This document shows, piece after piece, positions 21,360 to 32,571 of a DNA stretch of 64,000 nucleotides; the first letter of the stretch is position 1; each line of letters begins with the position of its first letter. The stretch comes from Linyphia triangularis (taxonomy: Eukaryota; Arthropoda; Arachnida; Araneae; Linyphiidae). The stretch is taken from the NCBI GenBank assembly GCA_963978545.1, contig OZ021730.1:7819796-7883795 (forward strand). Reading direction: 5' to 3'. The notes beneath the pieces are model-generated. The model was not told the DNA's origin and searched no databases. It saw nothing but the letters and a program-made list of their open reading frames with translations. Made by a program: the position numbers and the translations under genes.

Positions 21360-22395
21360 ATCAAATAAACAAATTGCGGTTTAACAATTTTCATAGGGAA
21401 ACAAGACATCTTATTATAAATACATTCATGGAAGTTGCAAAGAAAAACTACCTTATCTTCCAAAAAAAAAAAAAAATAAAAAAAAAAAAAAAAAAAAAAA
21501 TTATTTTTAACACTATACTTCATTAAAACGATATTTGATAACAAGCAAAACAAATAACAATAACTAGAAAAATGCATTGTAATTAGATTAGCAACATATA
21601 AGTAAGCCAAAAATGTAAGGAAGTGAAATATTATTTTTTAATGTAAATATGTAAGCCAGTTTTTTTTTTAAAGAATTTTTTTTTAATTACCTTTAAATCA
21701 GTAAACCTTTTATAATGTTAACCAATAATATTATTCATAATGTTCTATAATGTTATTCAGTAAACAAAGTGTAAATGTTAAAAAGTTACTTCATTTATAA
21801 ATCAGAAACCATAAACCATAATTTAAGAGAATCATCATTTCTCAGTTGAAAAGAAATTAAGTCCTATTTGGACCAAAACTTCATTGATAATAAATAAATA
21901 AATTCATAAATAGATTCATGTACATTTTATGGTAAACAAGACATCTCTTCATGGACAATAAATTTATTAGAGCAACAAAATTTAAGAAAATCATTTCTCA
22001 ACTAAAACAAAAAATAAGTCCTAATTGGACCAAAACTTCATTCATAGCAAATAAATTTGTGTACCATTTATTGTAAACAAGACATCTCATAGTTAATACA
22101 TCCATGATAATGGCAAAAAAACATACTTATCAACCAAAATAAACTATTAAAAATTATTTCATTTTCAAAAGATACTTCATTCAAAATCAGAAACCATAAA
22201 TGGTATATTGGTTAGCTTGTTAGCTTCTAGACCGCGAGGTTGCGGGTTCAAGTCCCGTGTTAGGCATGGGTGTTTGTAAATGTATGTTGGCTTGTCTAAT
22301 GACGAATGTTTCGGCGCATTATAGCCCTCGTGTTGCTGACGGCGCCAGATAATCTGAAAACAGAAATCATATACAATAAATTTATCAGAGCAACA

Positions 22396-22427
<32 letters not shown>

Positions 22428-22880
22428 CCTCAATTCAAAAGAAATAATCCCTAATTGGACCAAAACTACATTGATTGGTGATAGCAAATAAATTTGTATA
22501 CATTTTATGGTAAAAAAGACATATCATAGTTAATACATTCATGGTAATTGCAAAAAAAAAAAAAAAACTTATCAACCAAAAGAGGAACAATTAAAAATTA
22601 TTTTATTTTCAACAGATACTTCATTCAAACGACATTTGATAAAAAAAAAAAAAAAATAACTTTAATTAGAAAAATGCATTGCCAATATAGTAACATATAA
22701 ATAATGTTCAAAAGCTACTTCATATATAATTCTCGAATCTTAATTAAAAACCTAAACAATACATTCATCAGGAAAACATAATTTATGAAAATCATTTCTC
22801 AAATAAAAAAAAAATAATAAGTTATATAAAACTAGACCAAAACTTCCAAGTTCAAAAATCAAAAATAAATGTTTACAATA
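21360..22880. repeat. Irregular direct-repeat array, AT-rich
   Basis: The motif AAACAAGACATCT or a close variant recurs at about 21403, 21937, 22077 and 22513. It is often followed by AATACATTCATGG and an A run. A second motif, GGACCAAAACTTCATT, recurs near 21870, 22027 and 22457, with a weaker copy near 22840. Spacing is irregular, and one SINE accounts for part of the variation. Long A runs (21467-21500, 22400-22427) are scattered among the units. It looks like a decayed tandem duplication. Confidence 0.6.
22200..22361 (+). mobile_element. tRNA-derived SINE, copy 5 (head-truncated)
   Basis: Begins at TGGTATATTGG, so about 15 bases of the head are missing. The B box is GGTTCAAGTCC (one change). 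The tail ends ATAATCTGAAAAC. Imperfect duplications AGAAACCATA and AGAAATCATA flank it. It sits inside the irregular repeat array. Confidence 0.85.
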
Positions 22881-22958
22881 GAAAACCAAAAGGAAAATTA
22901 CAATAATTCTAAAAGATTATCATCCTCCGTTGGCACTAAATTTGCATACTGTTGAATA

Positions 22959-23135
22959 GTTGGTTGTATTCAGATTATCTGGCGCCGTCAGCAACACGAG
23001 AGCTATAAGGCGCCGAAACATTCGTCATTAGACAAGCCAACATACATTTAAAAACACCCATGCCAACACGGGACTCGAACCCGCAACCTCGCGGTCTAAA
23101 AGCTAGCACGCTAACCACTATACCGTTTGGTCGGC
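22959..23135 (-). mobile_element. tRNA-derived SINE, copy 6
   Basis: This is a complete minus-strand copy, from the AACC tail at 22959 to the head at 23135. The 14-bp duplication CATACTGTTGAATA is perfect (22945-22958 and 23136-23149). Confidence 0.95.
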
Positions 23136-23216
23136 CATACTGTTGAATAATTTCAGCATTTCTGCTGTTGGCTTAAAATTATTACAACAGATTCCCTTGT
23201 TGCGGAAATAGCTATG

Positions 23217-23287
23217 GTTGGTTGTATTCAGATTATCTGGCGCCGTCAGCAACACGAGGGCTATAATGCGCCGAAACATTTCGTCAT
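23217..23287 (-). mobile_element. tRNA-derived SINE, copy 7 (only the last 71 bp)
   Basis: Only the 3' region is present, ending at AACATTTCGTCAT, so the whole tRNA-like head is missing. The duplication GGAAATAGCTATG flanks it (23204-23216 and 23288-23300). It is inserted in the C-terminal coding sequence of the decayed hAT gene. The copy shows that a fragment with just the shared tail could be integrated. Confidence 0.9.
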
Positions 23288-23299
23288 GGAAATAGCTAT

Positions 23300-25108
23300 G
23301 GATTCTGAGAATAGATTTTAACATTTTCAGAGAAAGATTGTTTCGCACTTTGGTTTTCACCAGACATAGTTGGGAAAAAACCCTCTCAACTTCTGCGTTG
23401 GGGCATACACAAACAATTCAATGCATACCCAGCAAGTTCTTTGTATGGCTTATTTTTTGTAGCATCTGTATATTGAAGAATTCCACCCCAGAATATAACT
23501 GAATTGTCAGAGGGAAAATTTTCCTTGAAAACGTCTTCCACTTTCCAGAGGTGCATTACTATTTTCCTATATTGAGATTCAATGTCATTTATATTTACCA
23601 TTAAATGTTTCATGGGTAATTCTGAAAAGTTTAATCTCTCTACCCGAGACAATACAGTCTTGGGATGTAGACCACTCATCCCCCAATAAACATCCTTATT
23701 TGCTGGTAGGCGCTTTTCAACTCCTTTCAATAACATTAAAAGACAGTCGCGGCATCTGTTTAGCAGGGTAGTTATTTCTTCAGAATTGGGATTTTTTTCT
23801 CTATATTTTTGGACTTCACTAGAGAAATGGAAGCCGAAATCCACCTTTTCCATCGTTAAAAGGGATCCATCAGAGTTTTGTATTCGACCTTTTAAAGATT
23901 TGTAATGGATGTCAAGTTCCTTTAACAAAGCTTCCGGCTCAGCATTTTTTGACTGAAAGAGTGCATTTATTTTCTCGAATTCCTGAACAATAGGACATAC
24001 GAATGTAAAATACAGAAAATTAATGTTATCATGCAACATTTCAGATATAGTCTTTGCCTTATAACGCCCTCCTTGAGACTTATTTGCACTTTCGAAGTCA
24101 AAGTTTTTAACTCCAGTCAATTTATTAAGATGTTATACATAACAATCCCTTTAACCAGCCAACGGGTTTCAGACGATTTTTGAAATGGCAGCGGTAATCC
24201 ACATCGTTCCTCCTCGTTATTGATAATGTCAAACAACCTCTTAAAATTCCCTTTTTTCCGCGGATTTCTTAAACCAAGATGGAATTTCGGTTAATAAATA
24301 TCCCAGATTGGAAGGGCAAAATTTCAAACTATTTTTTAACGTATAGTGCTAAACTGTGGCATATGCATTGCATTTTTATGCAATTTGGGGACTGCTGTTG
24401 GATTCTTGACTAAACAGAGTTATTCTTACCAGTCATGTTGCTGGCCCCATCTGTGCCGAAACCTATACAATCCTTTAAGTTTAAGATCAAATTTTTCAAG
24501 GATAGTTAACATGGCATTAAATAAGGCATGGCCAGTCGTTTCTTTGACTGAAACTAGGCCTAAAAATTCATATTTTATACATTTGTCCGTCTCATTATTA
24601 TAAACAATGCATAGGCAAACTTTCTTTTCTGACGAAATGTCTGTTGTTTCATCCATAATTAATGAAAAATGTTTTCCCTCAAACTCTTTCTTTAATTCAT
24701 CTTCTATAGCAGGGGCAATGACTTCGCTTATGAGTTTGGAACATTTTGTACTGTGTAGCTGTATGTTTTCTAAAATACTACCCTTCCTGTTGGTTTTTAT
24801 TGTCTCTCCAATATGATCAACTGAGGATATGGCACAATGCAAGAAATTGAAGCCGCCAGTTGCAGTTCGGCACTTTTCAAAGCATCATTCTCCAATGGCT
24901 TTATGAAAAACGAAGTTAGTGTTTGGTTACTGCCTACAGCTCCTTCGTTCTTCTTTTGACCACTACTTTTGCAGTGCTGCATGATGATGCTTTTTTTTGC
25001 AGCGGAGATGCTTTTTGCATAATTTGCAGTATGCACCTTCTCTACCGCCATTCCGCAACCAAGGAAACTATCTCCATTCAGGTACATACTAAGATTTATT
25101 TTTTGCAC
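23300..25108 (-). pseudogene. hAT transposase (BED/ZBED-like), decayed
   Basis: The fragments follow the hAT order along the minus strand. A BED-like zinc-finger region lies near 25050-24930. Next comes FSLIMDETTDISSEKKV near 24650, then a region with HSLALYVKK, FEILPSNLGYLLTEIPSW and TRWLVKGIVMYNIL (24430-24130). A 244-codon open stretch (24120-23386) and the C-terminal dimerisation motif NAEVERVFSQL (near 23390-23360) follow. Frameshifts occur near 24440, 24120 and 23400, and one stop interrupts YVKK. The enzyme cuts and joins DNA in hAT transposition. Two SINEs lie at or beyond its 3' end. It is in line with, and just downstream of, the Myb/SANT-like exons, but looks like an independent insertion. 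Confidence 0.8.
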
Positions 25109-25339
25109 TTGTATTGTTGAAATATATTTTTAAACTATTGCTTTATACTTACTAACACCAACTGCTTATACAAGACAGGAAGTTTAGGGTTGAATGGGTT
25201 ATTTTTTAAAGAAATGGGTTATTTTTAAATAGTGTAAGCAATTCATCTTGCACTCTGCATTTCTTTTCCAAATGTTTTTTTTTATTTCAATCAATTCCAT
25301 CTCTGGTGCATGTTTTTGCTCCATTAACTTTATTTTTTA

Positions 25340-25453
25340 CTATGCTTCCTCTGCAATCGCAACTGCAGCTGTTGATGGAGCTGTTAGCCTTTTGGTTTTC
25401 TTTCGAAAGAGCTCCAAAGTTGAGGGTATGCTTTTTGGAGCTGTTTCGGCTTC
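25340..25453 (-). CDS. Myb/SANT-like gene, predicted exon 3
   Basis: The acceptor TTTTATGTATGTTTCAG ends at 25454, and the exon opens EAETAPKSIPSTLEL in phase 0, matching the phase left by exon 2. A TAG stop lies at 25340-25342 with a TAA right behind it. Beyond the stops the same frame continues with a coiled-coil-like stretch (MEQKHAPEMELIEIKKN). Related Myb/SANT-like proteins often end in a basic or acidic coiled coil, so the stops may have truncated the gene. The alternative is that 25453-25340 is the true C-terminus. Confidence 0.5.
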   Translation of the reverse strand, partial: EAETAPKSIPSTLELFRKKTKRLTAPSTAAVAIAEEA

Positions 25454-25744
25454 CTGAAACATACATAAAAAAAAAACTGAATACAATACACTGAATACAT
25501 TAAATAATCAAGGGTAACTAAAAAAGAAAATTTTGCTAAGATAACCAATTGATATATTACGAAAATTCAGTAAAGCCACAAAATTCAGAATAAAAAGTTC
25601 TCTGACAGATTTTTAAAAAATTTCTTGATTATAGGGCAAACTTTTTTCACATTTTCCCCAATTTATCCAGATGTACACACACTTTAATCAATTTAGAACA
25701 TGCACACTAAAGAGGTAATAAGCAATTTTTTTATAAATAGTTTA

Positions 25745-25932
25745 AAGCTCTGGCTCCGCATGCCAAAAGTGCCGGGTTCGAATCCCGGATCAGGCATGGA
25801 TGTCCCTTGTGGTTAGAAATCCACGTTACGCTGTAGGCCCCAGCCTGATTAGCCTTTGCTGTGCATAAAAATAGGTCGTTGAGCGTATAAACCATTCAAC
25901 TGAACCACAACACCACACACTTGGAACCTCTG
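25745..25932 (+). mobile_element. Second tRNA-related SINE family, partial
   Basis: A tRNA-like block GCCGGGTTCGAATCCCGG with a perfect B box (GGTTCGAATCC) is followed by GATCAGGCATGGATGTCCC and about 130 bp of unrelated body (GTTAGAAATCCACGTTACG...). No A box is clear. It differs from the main SINE family in both body and tail. It lies in intron 2 of the Myb/SANT-like gene. Confidence 0.6.
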
Positions 25933-25946
25933 GCATGCGAGGCCAG

Positions 25947-26077
25947 TTTGGTTGTATTCAGATTATCTGGCGCCGTCAGCAACACGAGGGCTATAATGCG
26001 CCGAAACATTCGTCATTAGACAAGCCAACATACATTTACAAACACCCATGCCTACGCGGGACTCGAACCCGCAACCT
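25947..26077 (-). mobile_element. tRNA-derived SINE, copy 8 (head-truncated)
   Basis: The minus-strand tail and body run through the B box (GGACTCGAACCC on the plus strand) and stop before the rest of the head. A 14-bp duplication GCATGCGAGGCCAG flanks it (25933-25946 and 26078-26091). It has split another tRNA-like sequence. Confidence 0.92.
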
Positions 26078-26091
26078 GCATGCGAGGCCAG

Positions 26092-26135
26092 AACACTAAC
26101 CTTACAGCCATTAGGTGATCACGAATGAGAGGGGA
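26092..26135 (-). mobile_element. tRNA-like head split by SINE copy 8
   Basis: Minus-strand reading gives GATCACCTAATGGCTGTAAGG, then GTTAGTGTTCTGGCC. Across the SINE it continues TCGCATGCCAGAGGTTCC, like a tRNA-derived head with a degenerate B box. It faces the plus-strand element at 25745 head-to-head. Identity is weak. Confidence 0.4.
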
Positions 26136-26139
26136 AAAC

Positions 26140-27420
26140 GTAGTGAATGAAAGTCTAGTTACTCTATGCGAGAGCCACACTATATAATTATTATATATGT
26201 ACCAACATCAATTGCTAAACATACTCTTGTGGAATCCAGAAAATCTTCTCGCGAGTCTAATGCGAAATCCATGTTGTTGGTATCATCAATCTATAAACCA
26301 GACATTGAATTATTGGAAATAAAAAAAAATTTAAAATCAGAAGATTCTAGCTGCAAAGGAAAAATGGAGATTTCCTAACAGCCACAAAAGTTATCTGCTC
26401 ATGGCCAATAACAAAATGAGGATCAAAAACCGGAAATATATCTTTGTACTTTCCAACTAAATATTACGTGAGTAAATGTTACAAATATACTACTTGACCA
26501 TTTCTTTGAGAAGAAACTTATGCATTATTTGGCTAAAAGAAAAATTAACCTTTTTGGTGGAGGAGAGTTTATAACAATGTCTACATCCAATGCAAATCCA
26601 AAATAAGAGTCGTTTAAGTACCATTTATGTGTTTCATAATAATAATAATGGCTAACTTGATTTATTACAAATATTTTACAATGCAAGATATTTAAAATAC
26701 GTATGATGAAATCAAAATCATAACCCAAGTACTTCATGTTGCTCATGTAATATTTAATTTCGGATTATTTTTACATAAAAAATCGTTAAACACAAAATTA
26801 TATTGTATAATGTAGGTAAAAAAATTTCAATGTAAACAATAGCAATATCGTTCCAAGTTTGCACTGAACTTTGTTTTGCCAAAAAACATAAGCGAGATGT
26901 ATGGTAAAAGTAATGAAGCATTTATTAGAAGTGAATCGGATATCATTGTCATTTTTTGCCTATTGTTTTAAAAAATTTGTGTTGGTACATTATCTAAAAA
27001 TTATTATTCTTGGAAATTTTCAAAAAAGAAACAGCACGATAATTTAAATGCATTAATACACAATGAAGCGAAACATAAAAAGAGACGAGTGTTTGTAAAA
27101 AATAAGGCTTAATTGCATTTGACGATCACTATAAATTGAAAAAGCAAGGATGGCAACTGCTTCCCAAACATCAGATGAAAAATGATAGCTAAGTTTTTTT
27201 TAGTAAAAGTTGAGTTGGGTAGATGGTGTCGATATTATAATGGTGCAAGCACACAACCGCTATGCCTAAACACAGTCACAATATCTACAGACTACATGGT
27301 CAAACTGGGAATTGTTACTTTTATTTAAAAGTATATTTTTCTACAAACTTCTTATCTCAATTATTTGTATTAAATAATTTTAATTAATTTCATTACATTT
27401 CAACTTAAAATATACAACAT
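26140..27420. other. Intron-like AT-rich sequence
   Basis: This is part of predicted intron 2 of the Myb/SANT-like gene. I see no recognisable ORF or repeat. Confidence 0.4.
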
Positions 27421-27422
27421 AC

Positions 27423-27472
27423 CATTTGGCTGTAGTCCACTTCATCAGGAACAATAACTTCGGTTTCATCAC
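27423..27472 (-). CDS. Myb/SANT-like gene, predicted exon 2 (50 bp)
   Basis: A pyrimidine-rich acceptor TTTTTCTCGCAG precedes 27472, and a donor GTATGT follows 27423. The 50 bases translate in the phase left by exon 1 to RDETEVIVPDEVDYSQM (17 codons, including the split Arg codon). An exon with consensus sites at both ends and matching phases with both neighbours is unlikely by chance. The acidic stretch resembles linkers after Myb/SANT domains. Confidence 0.6.
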
Positions 27473-28615
27473 CTGCGAGAAAAATAAGTTATATTTAAGG
27501 TGGTAAATGGTATACTTGTAAGTTTAAACGAAGCTAATATACAATACACATTTTCTGTTATAGATTTGTCAATCGGCAGTTATTCAGGCAACAATTTCTT
27601 CACTGTTTGAGCAAATGACTTCAAAACTTGATCCGAAATACCTTAATTAAGTTTCAGAGTGCATGAGGTTAGTAAGCGTTAAATTACTGATGACGAGAGG
27701 GAGGGAAGTATGAGGTGGCATGGTACTTTTCTGTTAGCTGGATATTAAAAACCGCCAAATTGCAGCTGTAACTCAACCAAATTCAAATCTTTTAAAAGGT
27801 TTATCGTCTATAGCAAATGTATAACCGTTGACATTTATAGCAATATAACATCACTTTATTTTTTAAAAAATAAATGTCTTTACCGACAAACCGCATAAAT
27901 GTCTTGGCGACAACTGTGCCGACTCTTCAATCTAGACGTACCCAGGTAACTTGGGCATCCAGCTAACGGAGAAGTACAAGAGGCATGATCAATCAAGAAA
28001 TGTCTAATGGTTCTTTTACCTCTATCAATTTCGATTATGGATAATATCACAGGAGAAATAGCCGCATACTTCTTTTGTTACTTCAAGGGGATTTGCATCT
28101 CAAATGGGTCGCCAAACGTCTCGTTAAACAATGAGGGACTCTTGAGTCACAATTTCAAGTCTTGTGAATTTCTTTTTGAAATCAAAAATTGCAGCACACA
28201 GCTATTTGGAATCAATTGCATTTTTTCCTTGTGTAAAAGGAAATGTCAGCAAAATTTGGGCAGCTAAAACATAGTGTTCAACAATTCTACGTTACATTTT
28301 ACTGCAAGTAGCAAAAATTTTCGAAAATCGAAATTTTTGAGTATCTTTCGCTTCAAAATCATCTGTTATGCAAAAAGGTTACTTTTCCACGTGCACTTTG
28401 GAGAGGTGAAAGCACTGATTAATATACAAAAATAAAAACAAATTGGTGTTAACTAGCAAAGAAGAAATACAGACGACTATAAATGGTTTGGCTAAACATA
28501 AAAGTACACACAAGAGTTTCATGGAATCTTGAGTAAGACTTGGCACAGTATAATCACAATACCGTGACAAGTTTTACTAAGCAAAAAAATCAAACAATAT
28601 GAAATTAATACTTAC

Positions 28616-28997
28616 GATGTTCAGCAAGCAGCAATTCTGTCGGCATTGCGTCGCTGTCGTAAGGCGTTGTTAAAGGACAGTGATAGTCCCCATCTCCGCC
28701 AAACGATCTTTAAAGCCACATGGCGATACTGCTATTGAAGAGCAATTGCCGGTGGTTCGCCATTTTTGGCGGACATTAGCCATCTTACCACCGGCAATTC
28801 TTTTACTAGTTTTAAACCATTCTTTGATCTGCTTTGCAGACCGTTTGGTGGAAATGTTGATAGACGAATTAAAGGCCTCACTCACAGCGACGTAGGCCGC
28901 TTGCTTCTGAGCCACCGAAGTTCTGTTTGTTTCCTTACATTCAATAATATAATTTTTTTCTTTTATTAGTTCTAAGAGAAGATTTTTTTCATACGGC
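28616..28997 (-). CDS. Myb/SANT-like DNA-binding domain gene, predicted exon 1
   Basis: The frame opens FSPYEKNLLLELIKEKNYII and continues through AAYVAVSEAFNSS and STKRSAKQIKEWFKTSKRIA. That is the three-helix Myb/SANT-like (Myb_DNA-bind_5) pattern found in arthropod transposon-derived or regulatory DNA-binding proteins. No ATG lies in front; an upstream TAA allows only a non-ATG start or an earlier exon. Near 28690 the domain frame runs into a TAA, while the neighbouring frame is open through PLTTPYDSDAMPTELLLAEH to a consensus donor GTAAGT at 28615-28610. A one-base indel therefore probably breaks the exon. Exons 2 and 3 follow in phase across introns of about 1.1 and 2.0 kb. Confidence 0.6.
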
Positions 28998-29005
28998 GAA
29001 AACAA

Positions 29006-29479
29006 ACTTCGCTTTTATTGGAGATTAATGCGGTATTCATGGTTGAAATTTCAAGCATGTGATTTAACAGCACAAAGTAATATAAACAGAGCAGGGTTGT
29101 CTGGGAAATGTCCCGACACTTATTTTCAACCAATAGCAAGCTGTCTTTCACCTTTGGGTCAAACGAAGGGTGAGGAACACTGGTTTGACAAACACAGGTC
29201 TCAAAAAGCTATGTGAATACCACTTTCTTAACACTGGGGTGAAAGGTCTTGCCCCAGTGCTTATCAACCCAGGGTTTCGGCGCGAGGGTAAGGATTTTCG
29301 TGAATACGGCCGTAAGATTTATTGAAAAATGACAACCCCACCGGGTTTGAAGGGGATGTAATTTGAGTACAATACAGCGAGGCGTAGGGGGTGACAGAAA
29401 TGTAAGCAAGTGCTTTCTCGCCCTCCCACATTCAGTTCAGAGTTAGTTTCCTTTTGACGTTGTTAGTTTGTCCCTTTTC
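29006..29479. other. Spacer between two divergent gene-like regions
   Basis: There is no recognised ORF. This may hold promoter or terminal sequence of the transposon-like gene to the right. Less AT-rich patches such as GTTTCGGCGCGAGGG occur. Confidence 0.35.
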
Positions 29480-31640
29480 TTTCTCTAAACTATGGCGAGC
29501 AGTTTGAGGAGTAGTAGTGGAAGCATTTATTTAATTGGCAAAGTTAATCATCAGATAACAGGAAGCAAGTTGCCATCAAACCAACAGGTTTTATCAATCT
29601 TGTTTTACCACATACGAGAGGTGAACTTGACTATCGGTGAAAGTGCAAAATTAGTCGCACAGGAGTGCCTTATATTTTGGGCGAAAGCTAGAATTCCTAC
29701 AAGAGCTTTACACCATTGTGAAAAGAAAATTATAGGACTGCATTCAGAGTGGCGCAATTTTCAAAAGAATTCCCATTGATTGACAGATGCTTCCAGAGAA
29801 CGAGAACAGAAGTTTACTCAGAATTAAAATTAACTATTTGATGTTGCTCATGCAAATGCCTTAGAAATTATTAAAATAAACGAGGATAAGCGTTTTTTAA
29901 TAGAACAACGAAAACCAGGATGTCTTGGTGGAGTAGATAGAAATTTGGCGGAAAAAGAGGAAAGATCTAGAGTTAGAAATGCGAAAGAGGAGGAAAGACA
30001 AGTCAAAATCTCCACAGATCCAAATAATCCTCAAGTCATGGAAATTACGGATGCTTCTTCTAGCGATTCAAGTAATACTAGTATTCCTAACATCATACAC
30101 AACCCAGAAATAGAAAACTTACAAAAGAATGTGTGTAAAAAAGGAAGGAAGAGTATTATGACTCCAAAACTAGTCGCTGCTCTCGACAGATGCCAACTGA
30201 GTCGGAGAGATTCTGTATTTGTCTCGAAGCTGCAGCTGAAGCCTTGGGACACAATGTCGAGGATTTGGCTATCAGTCGCAGTTCAATTCAACGGTGTCGT
30301 GAAAAGTTAAGAAAGAAACGAGCAGAAAGGATAAAAGACCTGTTTAAAGAAAAGGATCCTAACTTTGTAACCATTCACTGGGATGGTAAGCTGCTTCCTG
30401 CCTTAAATGTAAGAGATTCTGAAACTGAAAGATTTTCAATTATTATAACTTATGAAGATCAAGAACAATTGCTTGGTGTGCCCACATTGTCAAATTCAAC
30501 TGGAGAAGAACAATCACTGGCTGTTTGGAATGCTTTACAAGATTGGGGTTTGGAAAACAAAGTACAAATACTTTGTTCTGATACCACAGCGTCTAATACG
30601 GGCCATTTTAATGGAACTGTTATTCGCTTGGAACATCTAGCTGGAAGAGAAATGCTGTATTTCCCTTGCCGTCATCACATCTATGAGTTGGTGTTACAGA
30701 GCGCGTTTAAAAATGAAATAGCTTAAGTTACAAGCAGTCCAGATATGGAAGTATTTAAAATACTGAGAACAAAATGGAAATCTATAAATAAGGAGAATTT
30801 TCAGGATGGAAAAGAATATCTACGTGAGGCTTTCTGCAACAATAAAGTGGAAGAAACGGTCACTCTGTTTAAAAGAATGTTACAAGAAAAAGAATTAAAA
30901 CATGATTATAGGGAACTCATCGAATTGAACGTTATATTTTGGGGACAAATGTAGACTATGAATTAAAAATAAGACCACCTGGAGCTTTGCATCATGCAAG
31001 GAGGATGGCAAAGGCTATTTATTACATCAAAATGTTTTTGTACCGTTTTGAATTGCTTCTCAGTCCAAGTGACGTTACTAGCATGAAGGATATTTGTTTA
31101 TTTCTAGTGAAAATATACGTAAAATCATGGATGAACATTTCAGCAGCAATAAGAGCCCCAAAGCAGAACTTGAGTTTTTTAAATCATTAAAAAAATAAAA
31201 GTAAATAAAACCATTTCTGCAAGTGCTCTGAATAAATTCAGTCGTCGGTTGGTTGTATTCAGATTATCTGGTGCCGTCAGCAACACGAGGGCTATAATGC
31301 GCTGAAACATTCGTCATTAGACAAGCCAACATACGTTTACGAACACCCATGCTTAACACGGAACTCGAACCCGCAACCTCGCGGTTTAAAAGCTAGCACG
31401 CTAACCACTATACCGTTTGGTCGGCTATATTCAGTCATCATTTGTGGTACTTGAATGAAGAATTATGTATTTTGTCACTCTTGGATGACGAGATCGACTG
31501 CGACACCAAAACAAAAATGGTAAAAAATTTGGAGCGAGAAAGCATTGGAACTGAGAGGACGTTGTTCATCCTGGTGAAGTCACTAACATCTTGGGTAAGT
31601 TTCTTTTTACACTTGCATCTTAATGCTTAAATCAGTTTAA
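29480..31640 (+). pseudogene. Decayed transposon-encoded protein, superfamily not identified
   Basis: Fragments line up in one order. An N-terminal stretch begins MASSLRSSSGSIYLIGK (29492), followed by a charged region ending EERQVKI. Next are DPNFVTIHWDGKLLPAL, then LCSDTTASNTGHFNG and PCRHHIYELVL (30190-30726). The later parts are RPPGALHHARRMAKAIY (30960-31020) and HHLWYLNEELCILSL (31434-31480). I recall similar repetitive proteins in arthropods and cnidarians, probably transposases, but cannot name the superfamily. At least four frame breaks and several stops are present. A SINE (31247-31425) splits the C-terminal coding part; its duplicated target encodes the FS(R/H)H residues. The gene is dead. 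Confidence 0.65.
31247..31425 (-). mobile_element. tRNA-derived SINE, copy 9
   Basis: Complete minus-strand copy. Imperfect duplications AATTCAGTCGTC (31235-31246) and TATTCAGTCATC (right side) flank it. It interrupts the decayed transposase-like gene. Several private substitutions suggest age. Confidence 0.92.
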
Positions 31641-32105
31641 TCTATAAGTAAACAACAACAATTTTATAAAATTAAGATGTGATCAATAAACTAAAAATCC
31701 AATTTGTTTCATTTTTATGAATTTTTTTACTTGTATCAGACATTCTTTTTTATTAACTTGATATTGCAAACATACATTTTTCTAAAATTAGATTTTTAAT
31801 TAAGTTTTTCGAAAGAGGAGAATTGTGTCAAAACCGAAAAGACTCCATTCTTAATGTAGGTTATAAAAAAATAACTTTACTACTTTAGTCATTTGCTGGG
31901 AACATTAACAACAGAAAGTAGTTTTTGTAAACATGAGAAATGTATGCTACTTTAGTTGGGGGAAAAATTGCCTTCTAGGAAATTTTGAGGACTGAAAATT
32001 TCTTACACTCTTGCCACTTAGAACTGCTAAAATTAGAAATATTCATAATAGATTAAAATATTTATAAATAATAAAAAAAAATAACCCAAAAACTTTTTCT
32101 AAAGT
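31641..32105. other. AT-rich stretch, nothing recognised
   Basis: No coding or RNA feature could be supported. Confidence 0.4.
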
Positions 32106-32225
32106 TAAAAAAACTTTAATTTATTCATTCTCTTTTTTCGAATAATTTCTAGCTTTGTTCTGCGCTGCTGAATTTCATCTAAAGTAACTTGTCTTTCGAG
32201 AGCTGCAGCTGCTCTGCGCTCCTCG
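32106..32225 (-). CDS. Possible C-terminal coding fragment, coiled-coil-like
   Basis: Read on the minus strand from the SINE edge, a short frame encodes EERRAAAALERQVTLDEIQQ, then RRTKLEIIRKKRMNKLKFF and a stop. The heptad-like, charge-rich composition resembles the end of a coiled-coil protein. SINE copy 10 cuts off whatever came before. No family is recognised, and a chance ORF is possible. Confidence 0.3.
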
Positions 32226-32403
32226 CCAACCGAACGGTATAGTGGTTAGCGTGCTAGCCTCTAGACCGCGAGGTTGCGGGTTCGAGTCCTGTGTTACGCA
32301 TGCGTGTTTGTAAATGTATGTTGGCTTGTCTAATGACGAATGTTTTGACGCATTATAGCCCTCGTGTTGCTGACGGTGACAGATAATTTGAAAACAACCA
32401 ACC
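32226..32403 (+). mobile_element. tRNA-derived SINE, copy 10
   Basis: Complete plus-strand copy with head CCAACCGAACGG, B box GGTTCGAGTCC and tail AAAACAACCAACC. No duplication is apparent, and it abuts a LINE fragment directly. It has several private changes (CTAGCC, GTTACGC, GACGGTGACAG). Confidence 0.88.
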
Positions 32404-32571
32404 CTGGCTATTCTATTGGCCTTGCAGTTTATTTTAAAGCAAGGCCATGGTCAGTGGATTGTTTACTCAGATTCGAAGAGTTGTTTAGATGCACTAAATA
32501 ATCCACTGAACCAGACCCATCCTTTTATTTTAGAAATTTTAAAATTTCATCTCATAATTTTAAACAGAAAT
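32404..32571 (+). pseudogene. LINE RNase H fragment (C/E subfamily)
   Basis: The plus strand encodes ALQFILKQGHGQWIVYSDSK and SCLDALNNPLNQTHPFI, matching RNase H of LINEs C, E and F. It is truncated on both sides, by SINE copy 10 and by LINE 5' sequence. It lies in the opposite orientation to LINE B. Confidence 0.85.
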
